This document shows, in pieces, positions 1 to 10,262 of a stretch of DNA of 64,000 bases; the stretch's first letter is position 1, and every line of letters starts with the position of its first letter. A program made the translations under genes and the position numbers. The stretch is from the NCBI GenBank assembly GCA_029641185.1, contig JAPWGK010000002.1:2356001-2420000 (forward strand), given 5' to 3'. The notes below the pieces were generated by a model. That model was not told the DNA's origin, did not search any database, and saw only the letters and a list, made by a program, of their open reading frames with translations. The stretch comes from Pseudofabraea citricarpa (lineage: Eukaryota > Ascomycota > Leotiomycetes > Helotiales > Dermateaceae).

Positions 1-2658
1 TGAGTGTGGGTCATACTCCGCAGGAATGGTGTGGAGTTGGGGGAAATGAGACAGAAAGAACAGTGTACATACCTGAAGTCATGTCAGGGGACATTGACCC
101 CTAAGGGTCAAAAGGCGGCAGAGCAGAAAGCTGAGAACGCACGTCAGTATATATATTCTGAGTCAACGATTCATCGTTGAAAGGATCTTTTGCGGTGCGT
201 TGAGGCTTCAGAACGTTGAAGTGTCGAAAACGACTTTCGAGCCCAACCACCTCCAGCAGGAGTGACATCGCCCCTAACAGCGATTCCAACACCGCAGGAG
301 CAGGGAAACAAACCAGAAAACATACTTACATATTAATCTTGTGAAACTGCTGGATAATTGAGTGTTTGGATAATCTTGTTGATGATTGTTGTGGTGTTGT
401 GGTGTTGTGGTGTGTGTGGAAGAAGGAGAGGAGGGAAGGGGCCCTCGCAGAAAATTTTCATGGTGTCGACAACGACAACGAGCAAACGAGACAAACGGGA
501 AGGTCAGCAGAACTAGACCCCTTGCGGCCAATGGCTGCGGTTCATGGCTGCGGTTAATCAATTACTCATACAGTCAGCTTGTTCCCAATAATGTCTACCT
601 ATTAGTAATTTCGACAGTGACTTCTAAATCTAAACTCAAGCCAGAAATGTCATCGTCCCCAAGGGGTCTAAGCTATACAATAAGTAGGAAGATTTAATTC
701 CCATGCTCTACGTAGGTAGTGATGGCAAGGAATGAGCACTTGCTCCAGCTCGGATGCAGTAAGTGAGGCCCCTGAATCCCAACCTACCTCACTGCCTACC
801 TAGGTACCTATCTAGGGATATACTACACCCCGACATTTAAACAACAGACAACTCGTCCAGCCACAAGCATGCGTACAAAAAGAAGAAAAGGGGGCTGGAA
901 TGCACCATAATAAACGAGAGGTGATTTCTTCCCATCCTCAAAGATATTCAAGACAACTGATGCCTCCTTCTCATCAAAGTTGGTTTAGACGTCAGCTAAC
1001 ACAGTATTGCAGGAACACTGTTATTGTCTCCTCGACGTCTCGAAGAATCATGTCAAGAAACCGAAAACCAGAAGGAGAGCCCTGACTATACGCCACTGGG
1101 CACTCGAATAATATAAAGTCGTTGGTATCCCAAGAGCATTAAAGAGACGGGACGGGTCAGGGCAGGCATGATTACAGTAGAGAGGAATGGAACCAACTGA
1201 GAAGCTGAGCTCAGTAGTGGCATCCCTAAATTGATGCCAAAATACCGCCTCGTTTGATTATCCTGAATTCATAGTAATAAGACTACAAGTTCCAGTTTTA
1301 CACCAGAGCAGAGCAAACACTTCGGAGCTCGTTGTACACAGTGCTATTGCAGCAAGGCATCGTTGGAGTATATGTTGACAGGATAGAAGAGTTCGGTACG
1401 TTTCAAACTCTGCGACATGATTATCAACTGACTGAAAGATAGACTGATGTTGAGAGTATGTCTGTTAATCTCTCAAAAGAAAATCCAGCACTCCCCAAAA
1501 TCCAAAGTACAACAACAGCGGTGATTAAAGAGGTCTCTAATACAGCCAAGCACCTATATAACTACAAAACCAATCCCATAAGCGATAGCAAACAAACAAA
1601 CAGTGCTTGCCATTTTCAATCATGAGACCACTTGTCAGTGCAAACCTGCTTAAGTGAAGACATCAGACACTGTCTGTTCAAGAACAAAAGGCGTTGCCAT
1701 GATCTAGAGCAATCCATCTGGGAAAAGGGACAAGCATAAACGAAAAGGACGGGGCAAATAAGAGGAAGAAGGCCAATCCAAGATTGGATCAAGCCAAAAG
1801 GACACACGGCTCGGAAGCACTAAGTTCTTACAAGACGTCGGGCCTGAGTCCCGGCTTCCAACTAGTGAACCAGGTCCTGGGCATTTACTTTCCCTGCTGG
1901 AGCATGAATCACTTTTTCGAATCAGTTGCAGCTAGAACTCCCCAGAAAGAAAGAAAACGGAAGACGGAAAAAAATCACCTCGAACATGATTTATATAGCT
2001 ATACTGTAGTGTCAATATCTGGCTAGGAGGACATAGCCTATCTGACAACTTGGTCTCGAACTAGTAAATTGCGAAGGATGCGGGAGTAAGGCAAATAAAT
2101 ACAAAAAAGAAAAAAGAAAAAAAAATTAGGGTCAAATGGTCTTAGATTGCTAAAGAAATGAATTCACAGATGACTACGGATATGCCCATTTGACTTCAGG
2201 ACAAGATGTTACACTTGAAGCAAAGATACTACACTCGAAACTATAGACATTGGTATAATATTAAACGAAAGAAAGGGGTTTTATTTCTCTACGACTACCT
2301 AAAGAGTAACACGAAGAGGAACTAAAGTGAAGAGTTATCCCGCCGTTGCAATAAGCATATTATGTACGTGAAAAGGCACGGGGAGGACGGTATGGTGATG
2401 CAACCATGAGGATGCATCTGTAGAAAGGGATTATTAAGAAGCCCCTATGTACAATCAGCAACATCTCTTCAGGTGACCACGAAGTTGCTCTTGCTCGGCG
2501 AGATGGCTCCTGCAGGATCAAAATCAGCTGTATTCTCAAGAAGAGTGCGTAACGTTTGTAAATGCCGAACTGAAAGGATCGATGTGCGGCGACGGATTTC
2601 GAGTTGCTATCATGGTCTTTCAGATCGGGTAATTACGGAGAACTATGTACGAGGTAAT
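1..2658. other. Intergenic stretch, no gene recognised
   Basis: Only short reading frames are present on either strand, none with family-like sequence, a signal peptide or a consistent set of splice sites. Visible low-complexity features are an A-rich run around 2102-2125 and a palindromic TACCTAGGTACCTA-like patch around 797-812. The right end probably holds the 3' UTR of the splicing-factor gene that ends at 2754. I cannot say what else the stretch does. Confidence 0.5.
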
Positions 2659-2708
2659 CTAGAAGGCTATTAGTATTTATACAATAATAACATACTCAAG
2701 GAACTTAC
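2659..2708 (-). other. Probable 50-nt intron in the 3' UTR of the RBM39-like gene
   Basis: On the minus strand a consensus donor GTAAGT starts at 2708, 45 nt past the stop codon. A TACTAAT branch-like motif is followed closely by an AG acceptor at 2660-2659. Length and motifs match the coding introns of the same gene (51, 48 and 53 nt). If spliced, the mRNA carries an exon junction about 45 nt after the stop codon. Sequence-motif inference only; no transcript data. Confidence 0.5.
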
Positions 2709-2753
2709 CAGAGGAGTCCTAGAGTTGAACATGGGTGGGCCATTATTAGCGTC

Positions 2754-4687
2754 TTAAATAGCCTTTGTGCGTGAGAACAAACTGCTGTAGACTGCATCCA
2801 CAACAGGCGTAGCGCTAATCATTCGTCCGCCAAAATAACGGCCATTGAGGCCTTTGATGGCATTCTCTCCTCCTTGAACTCGGTCGAACTTTAAATAGAT
2901 ATCGCCTTGGGAATTAGGATCTAGAGAAATGTGAACAACGTGGCCATATTTCTCTTCTGCTTCTGCTCGAACGTCATCCTCGAGCTCTTTCTCCCAACTA
3001 TCACCTTCTTCCCTGTTTGTGAGGTTAGCATATGACCTGAGTAAAACTAGTGTTGGATTACTAACTCGGTAGGATCAAACATATTTTTGAGTACAACACA
3101 TCTGCTTGCCATGTTGACGTTGACGGGTAAGGGTTTGGTCTCGGTTTTTGGCTTGGCCATTTCGCGTTTTTCGTTACGACCGTTGGCTGCAGGGGCAGGA
3201 TCATCTGTTCTGGCAAGCTTCCGCATCAATGCATCTCGACTATAATTGTTGAAGTTTACGCCAGCCACATCAGTGTCATCCAAAGCACTAGCACCGCCGG
3301 CACCTTTCTCGTTTTCACGACCGCCGGCTCTATCAAAAGCACCTCCGCCACTACCGGCCTGGGGACCGCGCCCGCCAGCCCCGGAAAATGCAGAACCCTG
3401 GAACTGTTGTTGGTGGCTCTGACCTTGGAATCTTTGCAGAAGACTAGCTGTAGACTCGGGAGTGAACTTATCATTGCCAAGACCAACACGAATTGGGCGA
3501 CCTGCTAGATCAAACCCGTTCATCTTTTCTAATGCCTCACGAGCTTGATTGGGATCACGGAATCTGCTATTTATTAGCTATGCAGTACCATTGGATTGAC
3601 GAGAAACTTACTGAACAAATCCATAGCCTCGGCTTCGACCTTGTTCTTCTTTCTGCAACTGAACGAATTCAAGTTCACCGAAAGGTTCAAATACATTCTG
3701 TAAATCGCTTTCAGTGATGCTGAAATGAATGTTACCCACGTAAAGTCGGTGGAAGGGGATTTGGTTTGGGTTGCTACCAGTGGCTTCTGGGTTTCGGACT
3801 TGGCGATTCTTCTCTGCTTCAGTGAGTTGTGCGATAATTGGTATTCCTAGCAGTTTCTGTCCAGTGAGTTGAATAGCAGCAGGGACCGATTCTTCATTCT
3901 TGAACTCAACGTAACCAACACTGTATCAGTTAGTATAATGATTGGTTCGCATGTGGTGTAGTGGTACATACCCTTTTGATCTTCCACTAACTCTATCCTT
4001 CACGATCTGGGCCTCCTTAACAGGCCCAACCTTTTCAAAGAATGCTATCAGTTCTTTAGTCCTCAAACGAGCAGCTAGCTGTTGAACAAACACGGTTCGG
4101 CGATCACGCTCATCTTCTGTGAGAGGTGGTGTTCCCTCTTTCTCGGCTCTACCACCCTTCGGGCTACCACTTCGGCGACGGCCCTCATTACGTCGGCGAT
4201 CATCTCGTGGTCTACCGCCATCGGGGGTGTCGCGATCTCTTCGGTCTCCTCGCGGACGATAATATCTGTTCTGGCTTCTTGATCGGGAGCGTGGTCGACC
4301 ACCTCCACGGTAGAAATCTCCATCTCTGCCGCGGTCATCGGGGCTGTCTCTGTGTCGTCGTGAGTGTCGACGATCATCATCTCTACTTCTGCTTCTGCGC
4401 CTACTCTTGGTACTTCCATGAGCGCTGCCATGTTCACTTCTTGGAGTGCCAGATACTTCTTCCTCGCCAGGTGTGCCTTTACGCGGTCTGTCTCTGCTTC
4501 GATCCCTGCGCTTTCTGTCTCTATCGCGATCTCTACTTCCATCACGGGTCCGATCTCTGTCGCGGCGGTCGTTGCGGTCGTTTTTATGGCGGTCGTCCCC
4601 ATCTCTGGCCTTTGCAGATCCATTTTGATCAGCAGGTGTGGCATTCGCGGTGGAATCTAGAAGAGCTTCCACATCTAGGGCCGACAT
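2754..4687 (-). CDS. RBM39: RBM39/CAPER-type splicing factor (RS domain, two RRMs, C-terminal UHM)
   Basis: Predicted nuclear pre-mRNA splicing factor of the CC1-like/RBM39 family (S. pombe Rsd1). Four exons: 4687-3972, 3920-3612, 3563-3066 and 3012-2754, giving 593 residues. Roughly the first 200 residues are an Arg/Ser/Asp-rich RS-like domain. RRM1 follows with RNP-like segments TVFVQQLAA and KGVGYVEF. RRM2 has LYVGNIHF and RGYGFVQF. A Gly-rich linker leads to a C-terminal U2AF-homology motif domain containing [11 protein letters not shown] and the Arg-Tyr-Phe of GRYFGGR, the element that in this family binds tryptophan ligand motifs of SF1/SF3B1-like partners. The start was placed at [10 protein letters not shown] rather than at an in-frame Met 39 codons upstream, because the upstream segment does not resemble the family. 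The gene carries a likely 3' UTR intron. Confidence 0.9.
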
Positions 4688-5197
4688 TTTGATGATCTTG
4701 GGAAACAAGGAATCGGGCAAGAAATAAGTACGAAGGTTTAAAGGAAGCAGAATAGAAGCCAAGTCTGGTGAATCGGAACTACGAATGTGTGGTGAAGGGG
4801 ACAAGCTGGACGGATCGATTGCCTTCCTGGTTTATCGGAAAATCACTCAGGGCGCTAAGGTGAGAAACAATCACGTGTCGCCAGCCACACCAATTGAAAG
4901 CAAGGATTAGAACTACTTGTACTACGTACGTTGTACGTTATGGTTACCCACTGTTTTCATCAAGTCAAATCAAACTTTCTGCATCGTGTGGAATTATTAG
5001 AAAAGAAGGGTATTAATATTAAAACGCGATACTAAAACAAGTCGTTTGTGAGTTGCCCGCTCAGGCACACATCAAAAGGCCACGAGGCCTGAAAGCCACC
5101 AACTCCTTGAAATGCCTTCCCAATATCTACATCATCACTTCGTTGCTACTCTTACGCCTTGTATACAAGATACCCCGTAGTGTACAATGCTCAGCCC
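4688..5197. other. Intergenic: upstream of RBM39-like gene, downstream of FA 2-hydroxylase
   Basis: A 510-bp gap between two minus-strand genes. It should contain the promoter and 5' UTR of the RBM39-like gene and the 3' UTR of the hydroxylase gene. I see no other gene or notable repeat. Confidence 0.6.
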
Positions 5198-6422
5198 TTA
5201 CTGTGTCTTGACAACAGGGGGTTGGAGCTGGGTGCCAAAGATTCTATCCCAGAATCGACTAGTGACTCCAAACCCATTCTCGTAGTCCATGAAGTGATGC
5301 TGGAGATGGTATTTCTTCAGCTCTTTCCAGTATGAAGGCAAATTGCGGTGGTGGAGGAAATAGTGTGTAAGATCATAGCAGACGTAGCCAAAGATACCAC
5401 CACAGTAGACTGCCGTCGCGATATGCCAGTTCCAGTAAAAGATTACGTGTGCCAGCTTCCAGAAGGGGGTAGCAAGCATTAGGAACAAAGTTGGAGGCAT
5501 GACCAGTCTCAACTTGTCCATAGGGAGGTAATGATGAATTCCATGAAGCAAAAAGTGTAGTGTTAGAGCAACGCGGTTATCTGGGAGCCATCTAAAATAT
5601 CGTGATTAGTGAAGAGTCATTGCAAGGTTCTTGGGGCGCTTACTTGTCAAGATGGAACAAACATCGGTGAAGAATGTATTCGATGAAGGTCCATAGGAAG
5701 AGTCCAAACAACCAGTAGGAAGCCAATTGGCGGATACCAGTGCATCCCTCGTATGCGAGAAACGTACCATATGCGACAAGTGGCAACCAGATAGTCGGCA
5801 CGACATACCAAGCCGTCTTACTCAATGGTTCGAGGAAATTTCCAAAGAGCGGTGCGGAAGCCCCTCCCTTGTAGTGACGCGGGCGATGGACTTGCTCCAA
5901 GTAGAAATCTTTGCTGAACCCCCCAAACCAGATCTGCATCAACAATGGCTTGTTCAGATCGAGGAATTTATGTGTCTTGTAGTCGCTGACCAAATCCGTC
6001 TCCTTGTTTAGATCTTCTGCGGTGGACATTCCAGTAGCGGCGTAGACTGGCAGCCCGTCGGCAGCTCCGTTCTCCTTGAGCTCCTGGAGACCATCGGTGG
6101 TTGGAGGCAATGGTACAATGTCTGCTGGGTGGTTGCTCTTTACAGCAGTATTGATGACCTTCTCGGTCGCGAGAAATCCGATCAAAGAGTCCTCAAGAAC
6201 CTCATATGCCGACTCGGAGTGGGTGTGAGAGACTTCATCTTTCAAGATGGCAGTAATATCCATTCCACCATAGTCGGTGATGAGTTCTGGTCCTCCAGGA
6301 TGGCTGTCAAGAAAGTCTGTGATGTCGAAAACGCGCGAACCCATAGTAACATAGCAGCTCTTCGCAGTCTTGTGCGAGGCAACTTCGGCCTGAAGCAGCG
6401 TGGGCAGAGTTCGTGCCGGCAT
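5198..6422 (-). CDS. SCS7: Fatty acid 2-hydroxylase (cytochrome b5 fusion, Scs7/FA2H family)
   Basis: ER-membrane enzyme that 2-hydroxylates the very-long-chain fatty acid of ceramides and sphingolipids. Two exons, 6422-5644 and 5591-5198, separated by a 52-nt intron with CACTAAT branch site, give 390 residues, close to yeast Scs7. The N-terminal cytochrome b5 domain has the heme motif HPGG and a second heme histidine in VSHTHSES. The C-terminal membrane hydroxylase domain carries the di-iron histidine clusters EYILHRCLFH, LHGIHHYLP, HYFLHHR and YHLQHHF. Several hydrophobic segments lie between them (FGLFLWTFIEY; LVMPPTLFLMLATPF). It is divergent from HET-C across about 720 bp. All diagnostic histidine motifs are present, so I expect an active enzyme. 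Confidence 0.95.
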
Positions 6423-7144
6423 GGTGAAAACGGACTGTCGCTAGTGTTCGGCGGTTCGAGATTGGATGCCTCGAGGGCAGAGAGACGGTGGTGATGTGCA
6501 AAGGATTGTAGATGATGTGTGTATAGGGGCAAGAGAGCGGTCGAGAAGGCGTTTCAGGGTCGTCGTAGAGCCAGTTCCGTGCAACGAAATAGGCTGAGAA
6601 AAGGAATGGCGAGTGACGATGGCGCAGAGAAGAATACGAATAGCGGGAGCGGGAGAAGAAAGCTCTTGTAGGTCTATCAAGGGGAGAAAACAACGTGATT
6701 ATTATTCACGAATCTCCTGACTTTTGTTCCGAGGGTTGTAGTGGCGTTATCCACCTCCTCCCGCAGATGCCGAGCGGCGGGAGATTAGATTGGCCTTAGA
6801 TTACCTAACGGGGTGCCCGAGATGTCAGGCGTCAGTCTATCCACGTGATATGACAGCCGGTTAGGCGGCAGCAGGAGCAGCAGGGCTGAATCCAAGGTTC
6901 AGCGCACAACTTGTGGCTTAGCCAACCAACCACAAACCTGATCCTGGGCGATGATGAAAAGCAGTAAGCGCTCCATATCACGGCTATCTGCTATCCAGCT
7001 ACAGCCCAGCTACAGATTCATGGTCCCTCCTTCAACCCCTCCATACAAAACATCCTCCGAATCCCCTCAACTCTGCACACAACCCTCCCTCATAGCTGTC
7101 TCTAGCACGCATTGCGACCTGCAGTTGATGGTCATATGCCCAAG
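6423..7144. promoter_or_regulatory. Divergent intergenic region between FA 2-hydroxylase and HET-C
   Basis: Both flanking genes start outward from this 722-bp gap, so it must contain both promoters and 5' UTRs. The strand reading towards HET-C is C-rich just before the start. Reading frames inside show no family features. Confidence 0.55.
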
Positions 7145-9763
7145 ATGGCTCTCTCAACCTCGTCATCGTTTGGTTCGGTTTTCTTCATCACATGCCTGAT
7201 TCTGCTGGTGCTCCCATCTCCCGCAGCTGCTTTTGGAGCTGGAAATATCCCCAGTATTGCTCAGATTGAAGGCCAAAACTTTCGTCATGGAGGTAGGTCG
7301 CTTGCAGCCAAGCCCGTGCTTTAGAGCCAAGACTGATCAGAATCTAGATATTGAGGATATGCTCAAGACCATTGCCTTCATCAAAGGCCACAAATGGACG
7401 AGCATGATGGTAAAGCGAGTCTACTTCGGAAATTGGCTGCGCGATTATTCTCAAGCCGTCGATGTGGGCAGTCTCAAGGGTGTTTCGGCCCCGACCATTA
7501 GGATTTTGGTATGCGAGTAACCCAATTCAGCTGGAGACTCTACTAACGACATCAGGTCTGGGTTCTCAGCTTCTTGTCATTTGGCTATGCCACTGGTGAA
7601 TTTGAGGTCACGGAAGAGAGACTTGGAGTTTATCGTCCAGAGGAGCATATTGACAACCCAAAGGGCTATGCTGATGATCTCGACGCAAGATCTTATGATC
7701 CCCGTCTCAGAGGCCCCATTCAGCAGGTTGAGCTTGAAATTGACCCGCAAACTGGCATGAAGAACTATATTGCCAATGAGAGCGGAGGATGGGCCACCAG
7801 TGCCGGTTATGTCAAGTACAGCTTTTCCCGAAGCATCCACTTTGGCCGATTGTACACCAATGGTTCTCATGGCACCAGTGGCAAAGAGGAGGATCTTTGT
7901 GAGGCTCTCCGTTGCCTTGGCCAAGGGCTACATTGTATGGAGGCAAGTACATGAGATATCTCTACAACTCTCTTGCTTACTTTATTTCAGGATTTTGGAG
8001 CTCATACTAATTACTGTGAGCTTGCTCTCCGCGAGCTCGGCTTCCATCAAGTTTTCCCTCACACGGGCACTGAAACTGAGATGAATGTCCATGGACACCG
8101 CATCTTCCCACTCGTTACAGGAACCTTTGGCGCTGTTGACTTCTTGCATTCGGTTCTTGGTGAGGCGACTGATCACTTCACTCAGACTGAGGTTGAGGAG
8201 ATGGATTTGGCTCTCAAAGGTGCCGAGCAATCTCAAAATTCAGGATACGGCGGCTCTTTGGACTTTGCCAGTCTCATCTCCCAAGTCCCAGGCATGGGTG
8301 GGGGACTCGCATCTACTGCTCGATCTTTACAACAATCTTCTGCTGCTAAAGACCAAGAAAACCATTACTCAACAAGTAGGGGTAGCGCAAGCGAGTTCAG
8401 CGCACCTCCAGGTTCGACTGGAGGACCACCAGGCCCTGGCATTCCAGGAATGAGCCCCGACTTTGATCCCGTTAAGACGGCCGCACAGATTTATCCCATC
8501 TTAGAGTTCCGAGACAAGGTTGTCAAGGCTATCAGCGCCACAATTGCCAAGATTCCCGGACTTGAGGCTTTAGTCGAGAAGATTAGCGAGACGTTGACGA
8601 TCTTCATCATGTCGCTTCTCGCACCCTTTGTGAGACCAATCATCGAAGCAGTTTCAGAGTCTTTGAAGAAAGGATCAACCGGTGTTGTTGAAGCAAGTGC
8701 GAACCAGCAATTCGAACCATGGAACGATCCCCATTGCACCAACCCAACCCACTCCATGCTTTCAAAGGATCATTTCTCAAATGCTTTGAATGGCTGTGCG
8801 GGAAGAGTCGCATCTACTATCTTGCAATATGTCGCGCCGTAAGTCTTTCTCTGATGATAATGGACATATTCTAATGGGTTTAGACGAGTCATCTATGCAT
8901 GGGAGAACACAGGAGTTCCAGTTGACGAGGTAATGGACGATATTCTTCGAGTCTTTCATCATCCAGCACTACGCAATGAATCCCTTGAGGTACACCGTAA
9001 TATGTTTAATACTGTTCGCAAGTGGGTTGATGAGCAACCAGACCGCCATAGTCTCAACACCCTTCTCAGTTCCTCGTCTGTCAAGGCTGGTCATAATCAC
9101 AAAGGAACAGGAGGAGCAAGCGGAGCAGCGACTCGTGATATCCATGATCACGGTTCTCTTGGTGGACACGGTAAGACTGCTGGCTCCATCTGGTCTGAAA
9201 TCCAATCTCGTGATCTAGGATCTATGGAAGGCAGAGATGGTAAAGCATTTAACTCATACATGTCCCCATCCCCTCAAGCTAGTTCACCTGGTGGTCACCA
9301 CCATAACCAGCCCGACTATGGCTACCACCAAACTGGACACGGCCATCAAAATCACAGTCGACCACAATCGTCTCACTCTCAAGGTGGCTACTTGAACCCA
9401 AGCCAACAGCACGAAGGATCTTATAGTGGGGGCCCACCTCCTCAAAGCTATCAACAAGAGCGCCCACAATCAGGAGGCTATCAACAACAACAACCTCCAT
9501 ACGGACAACAGCCACCATATGGCGGAGGATACCAGCAGCCTCCTTATGGTGGCGGTTATCAGCAACCACCTTACGGTGGCCCTCCACCAGGACAATGGGG
9601 CCCGCCACAACCTGGCTTCCAGGGTGGACCGCCGCCACCAGGCCCTTACGGACAGCCTCAAGGAGGTTATCCAGGCCAGGGCTACCCAGGACAGGGATAT
9701 CCAGGACAAGGATACCCGCCACAGCAGCCACCGTATCCAGGCGGTGGTTGCGGTGGATATTAG
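7145..9763 (+). CDS. het-c: HET-C heterokaryon incompatibility protein
   Basis: Homologue of Neurospora HET-C, whose allelic differences trigger vegetative incompatibility and cell death after hyphal fusion. Five exons (7145-7292, 7348-7508, 7556-7942, 7991-8838, 8884-9763) give 807 residues. The ATG at 7145 has a good context (AAGATGG) and begins a signal peptide (core FFITCLILLVLPSPAAAFG). An in-frame ATG nine bases upstream is weaker. The conserved block includes KGHKWTSMMVKRVYFGNWLRDYSQ, in which the FGNWLRDYSQ core is the family hallmark, and CMEDFGAHTNYCELALRE. A Gly/Ser/Pro-rich stretch near residues 310-400 is a candidate allele-specificity region. After VIYAWENTGVP, the tail (about 660-807) is Gly/Pro/Tyr/Gln-rich with QQPPYGGGY and GYPGQ repeats. 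Intron 3 (7943-7990) starts with GC instead of GT. Confidence 0.95.
7943..7990 (+). other. GC-AG intron in het-c
   Basis: The junction GAG|GCAAGT ... TTTCAG|GAT keeps the conserved reading CMEDFGAHTNY. The nearby GTACAT is the only GT candidate and would shift the frame. The 48-nt length fits the other introns. GC-AG introns are a known minor class. Confidence 0.85.
9640..9757 (+). repeat. Coding tandem repeats in the HET-C C terminus
   Basis: In-frame repeats encode GYPGQ units run together and Pro/Gly-rich neighbours; upstream, at about 9475-9590, QQPPYGGGY units are repeated. Such units could vary in number between strains. This is part of the het-c CDS, not a separate element. Confidence 0.7.
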
Positions 9764-10262
9764 GGATTTCCTACTTCTTTCGTTATCGTGTCGGGATTTC
9801 TTTCCGGGGTTTGCTCTCCTTTAATCTTCTCTGGGACGGTTGGACTCGAAGGCCGGGTATTTGGCGGCATTGGAGGTGGGCATTCGGGGATAGGGCGGGA
9901 GGACGGGGACGGATCGGCTGGCTGGCGGCTTTTGGTTGATGGGTTGAATGAAATGAAGCATATGAAAGAAAAACGGATGAGAGAAATACAAGTGGCATGA
10001 CTTTTTCTAACGGATTCTATATCACCTAACCCCGTCAGACGATCCATGGCATGATACTGTGAGGTTTTGTTTTGACTTGTTTTGATTGTTTTTTGCAGCT
10101 ATATGTCTGGTATTCGAAAGTTCGAGACATTTCAGGCTTTGTAATGCATCAATCTCAAAAGACTCAAATGGCTACCTACAATCCTCGCGATCATCATCAT
10201 GATAGCACAGCAAATTGCATCCGTCCCATCCGTCCCTTCCATGACACATCTGAAATCTCATT
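9764..10262. other. Convergent 3' intergenic region (het-c / BTB-like gene)
   Basis: About 500 bp between two stop codons facing each other. It probably holds both 3' UTRs and poly(A) signals. No gene seen. Confidence 0.5.

Noticed and set aside
1784..1860. tRNA-like GC-rich patch
   Set aside because: Could not form a cloverleaf and lacks a GGTTCGANNCC B-box.
3925..4690. Long plus-strand frames opposite the RS domain of the splicing factor
   Set aside because: Shadow of Arg/Asp-rich codons on the other strand; no coding features.
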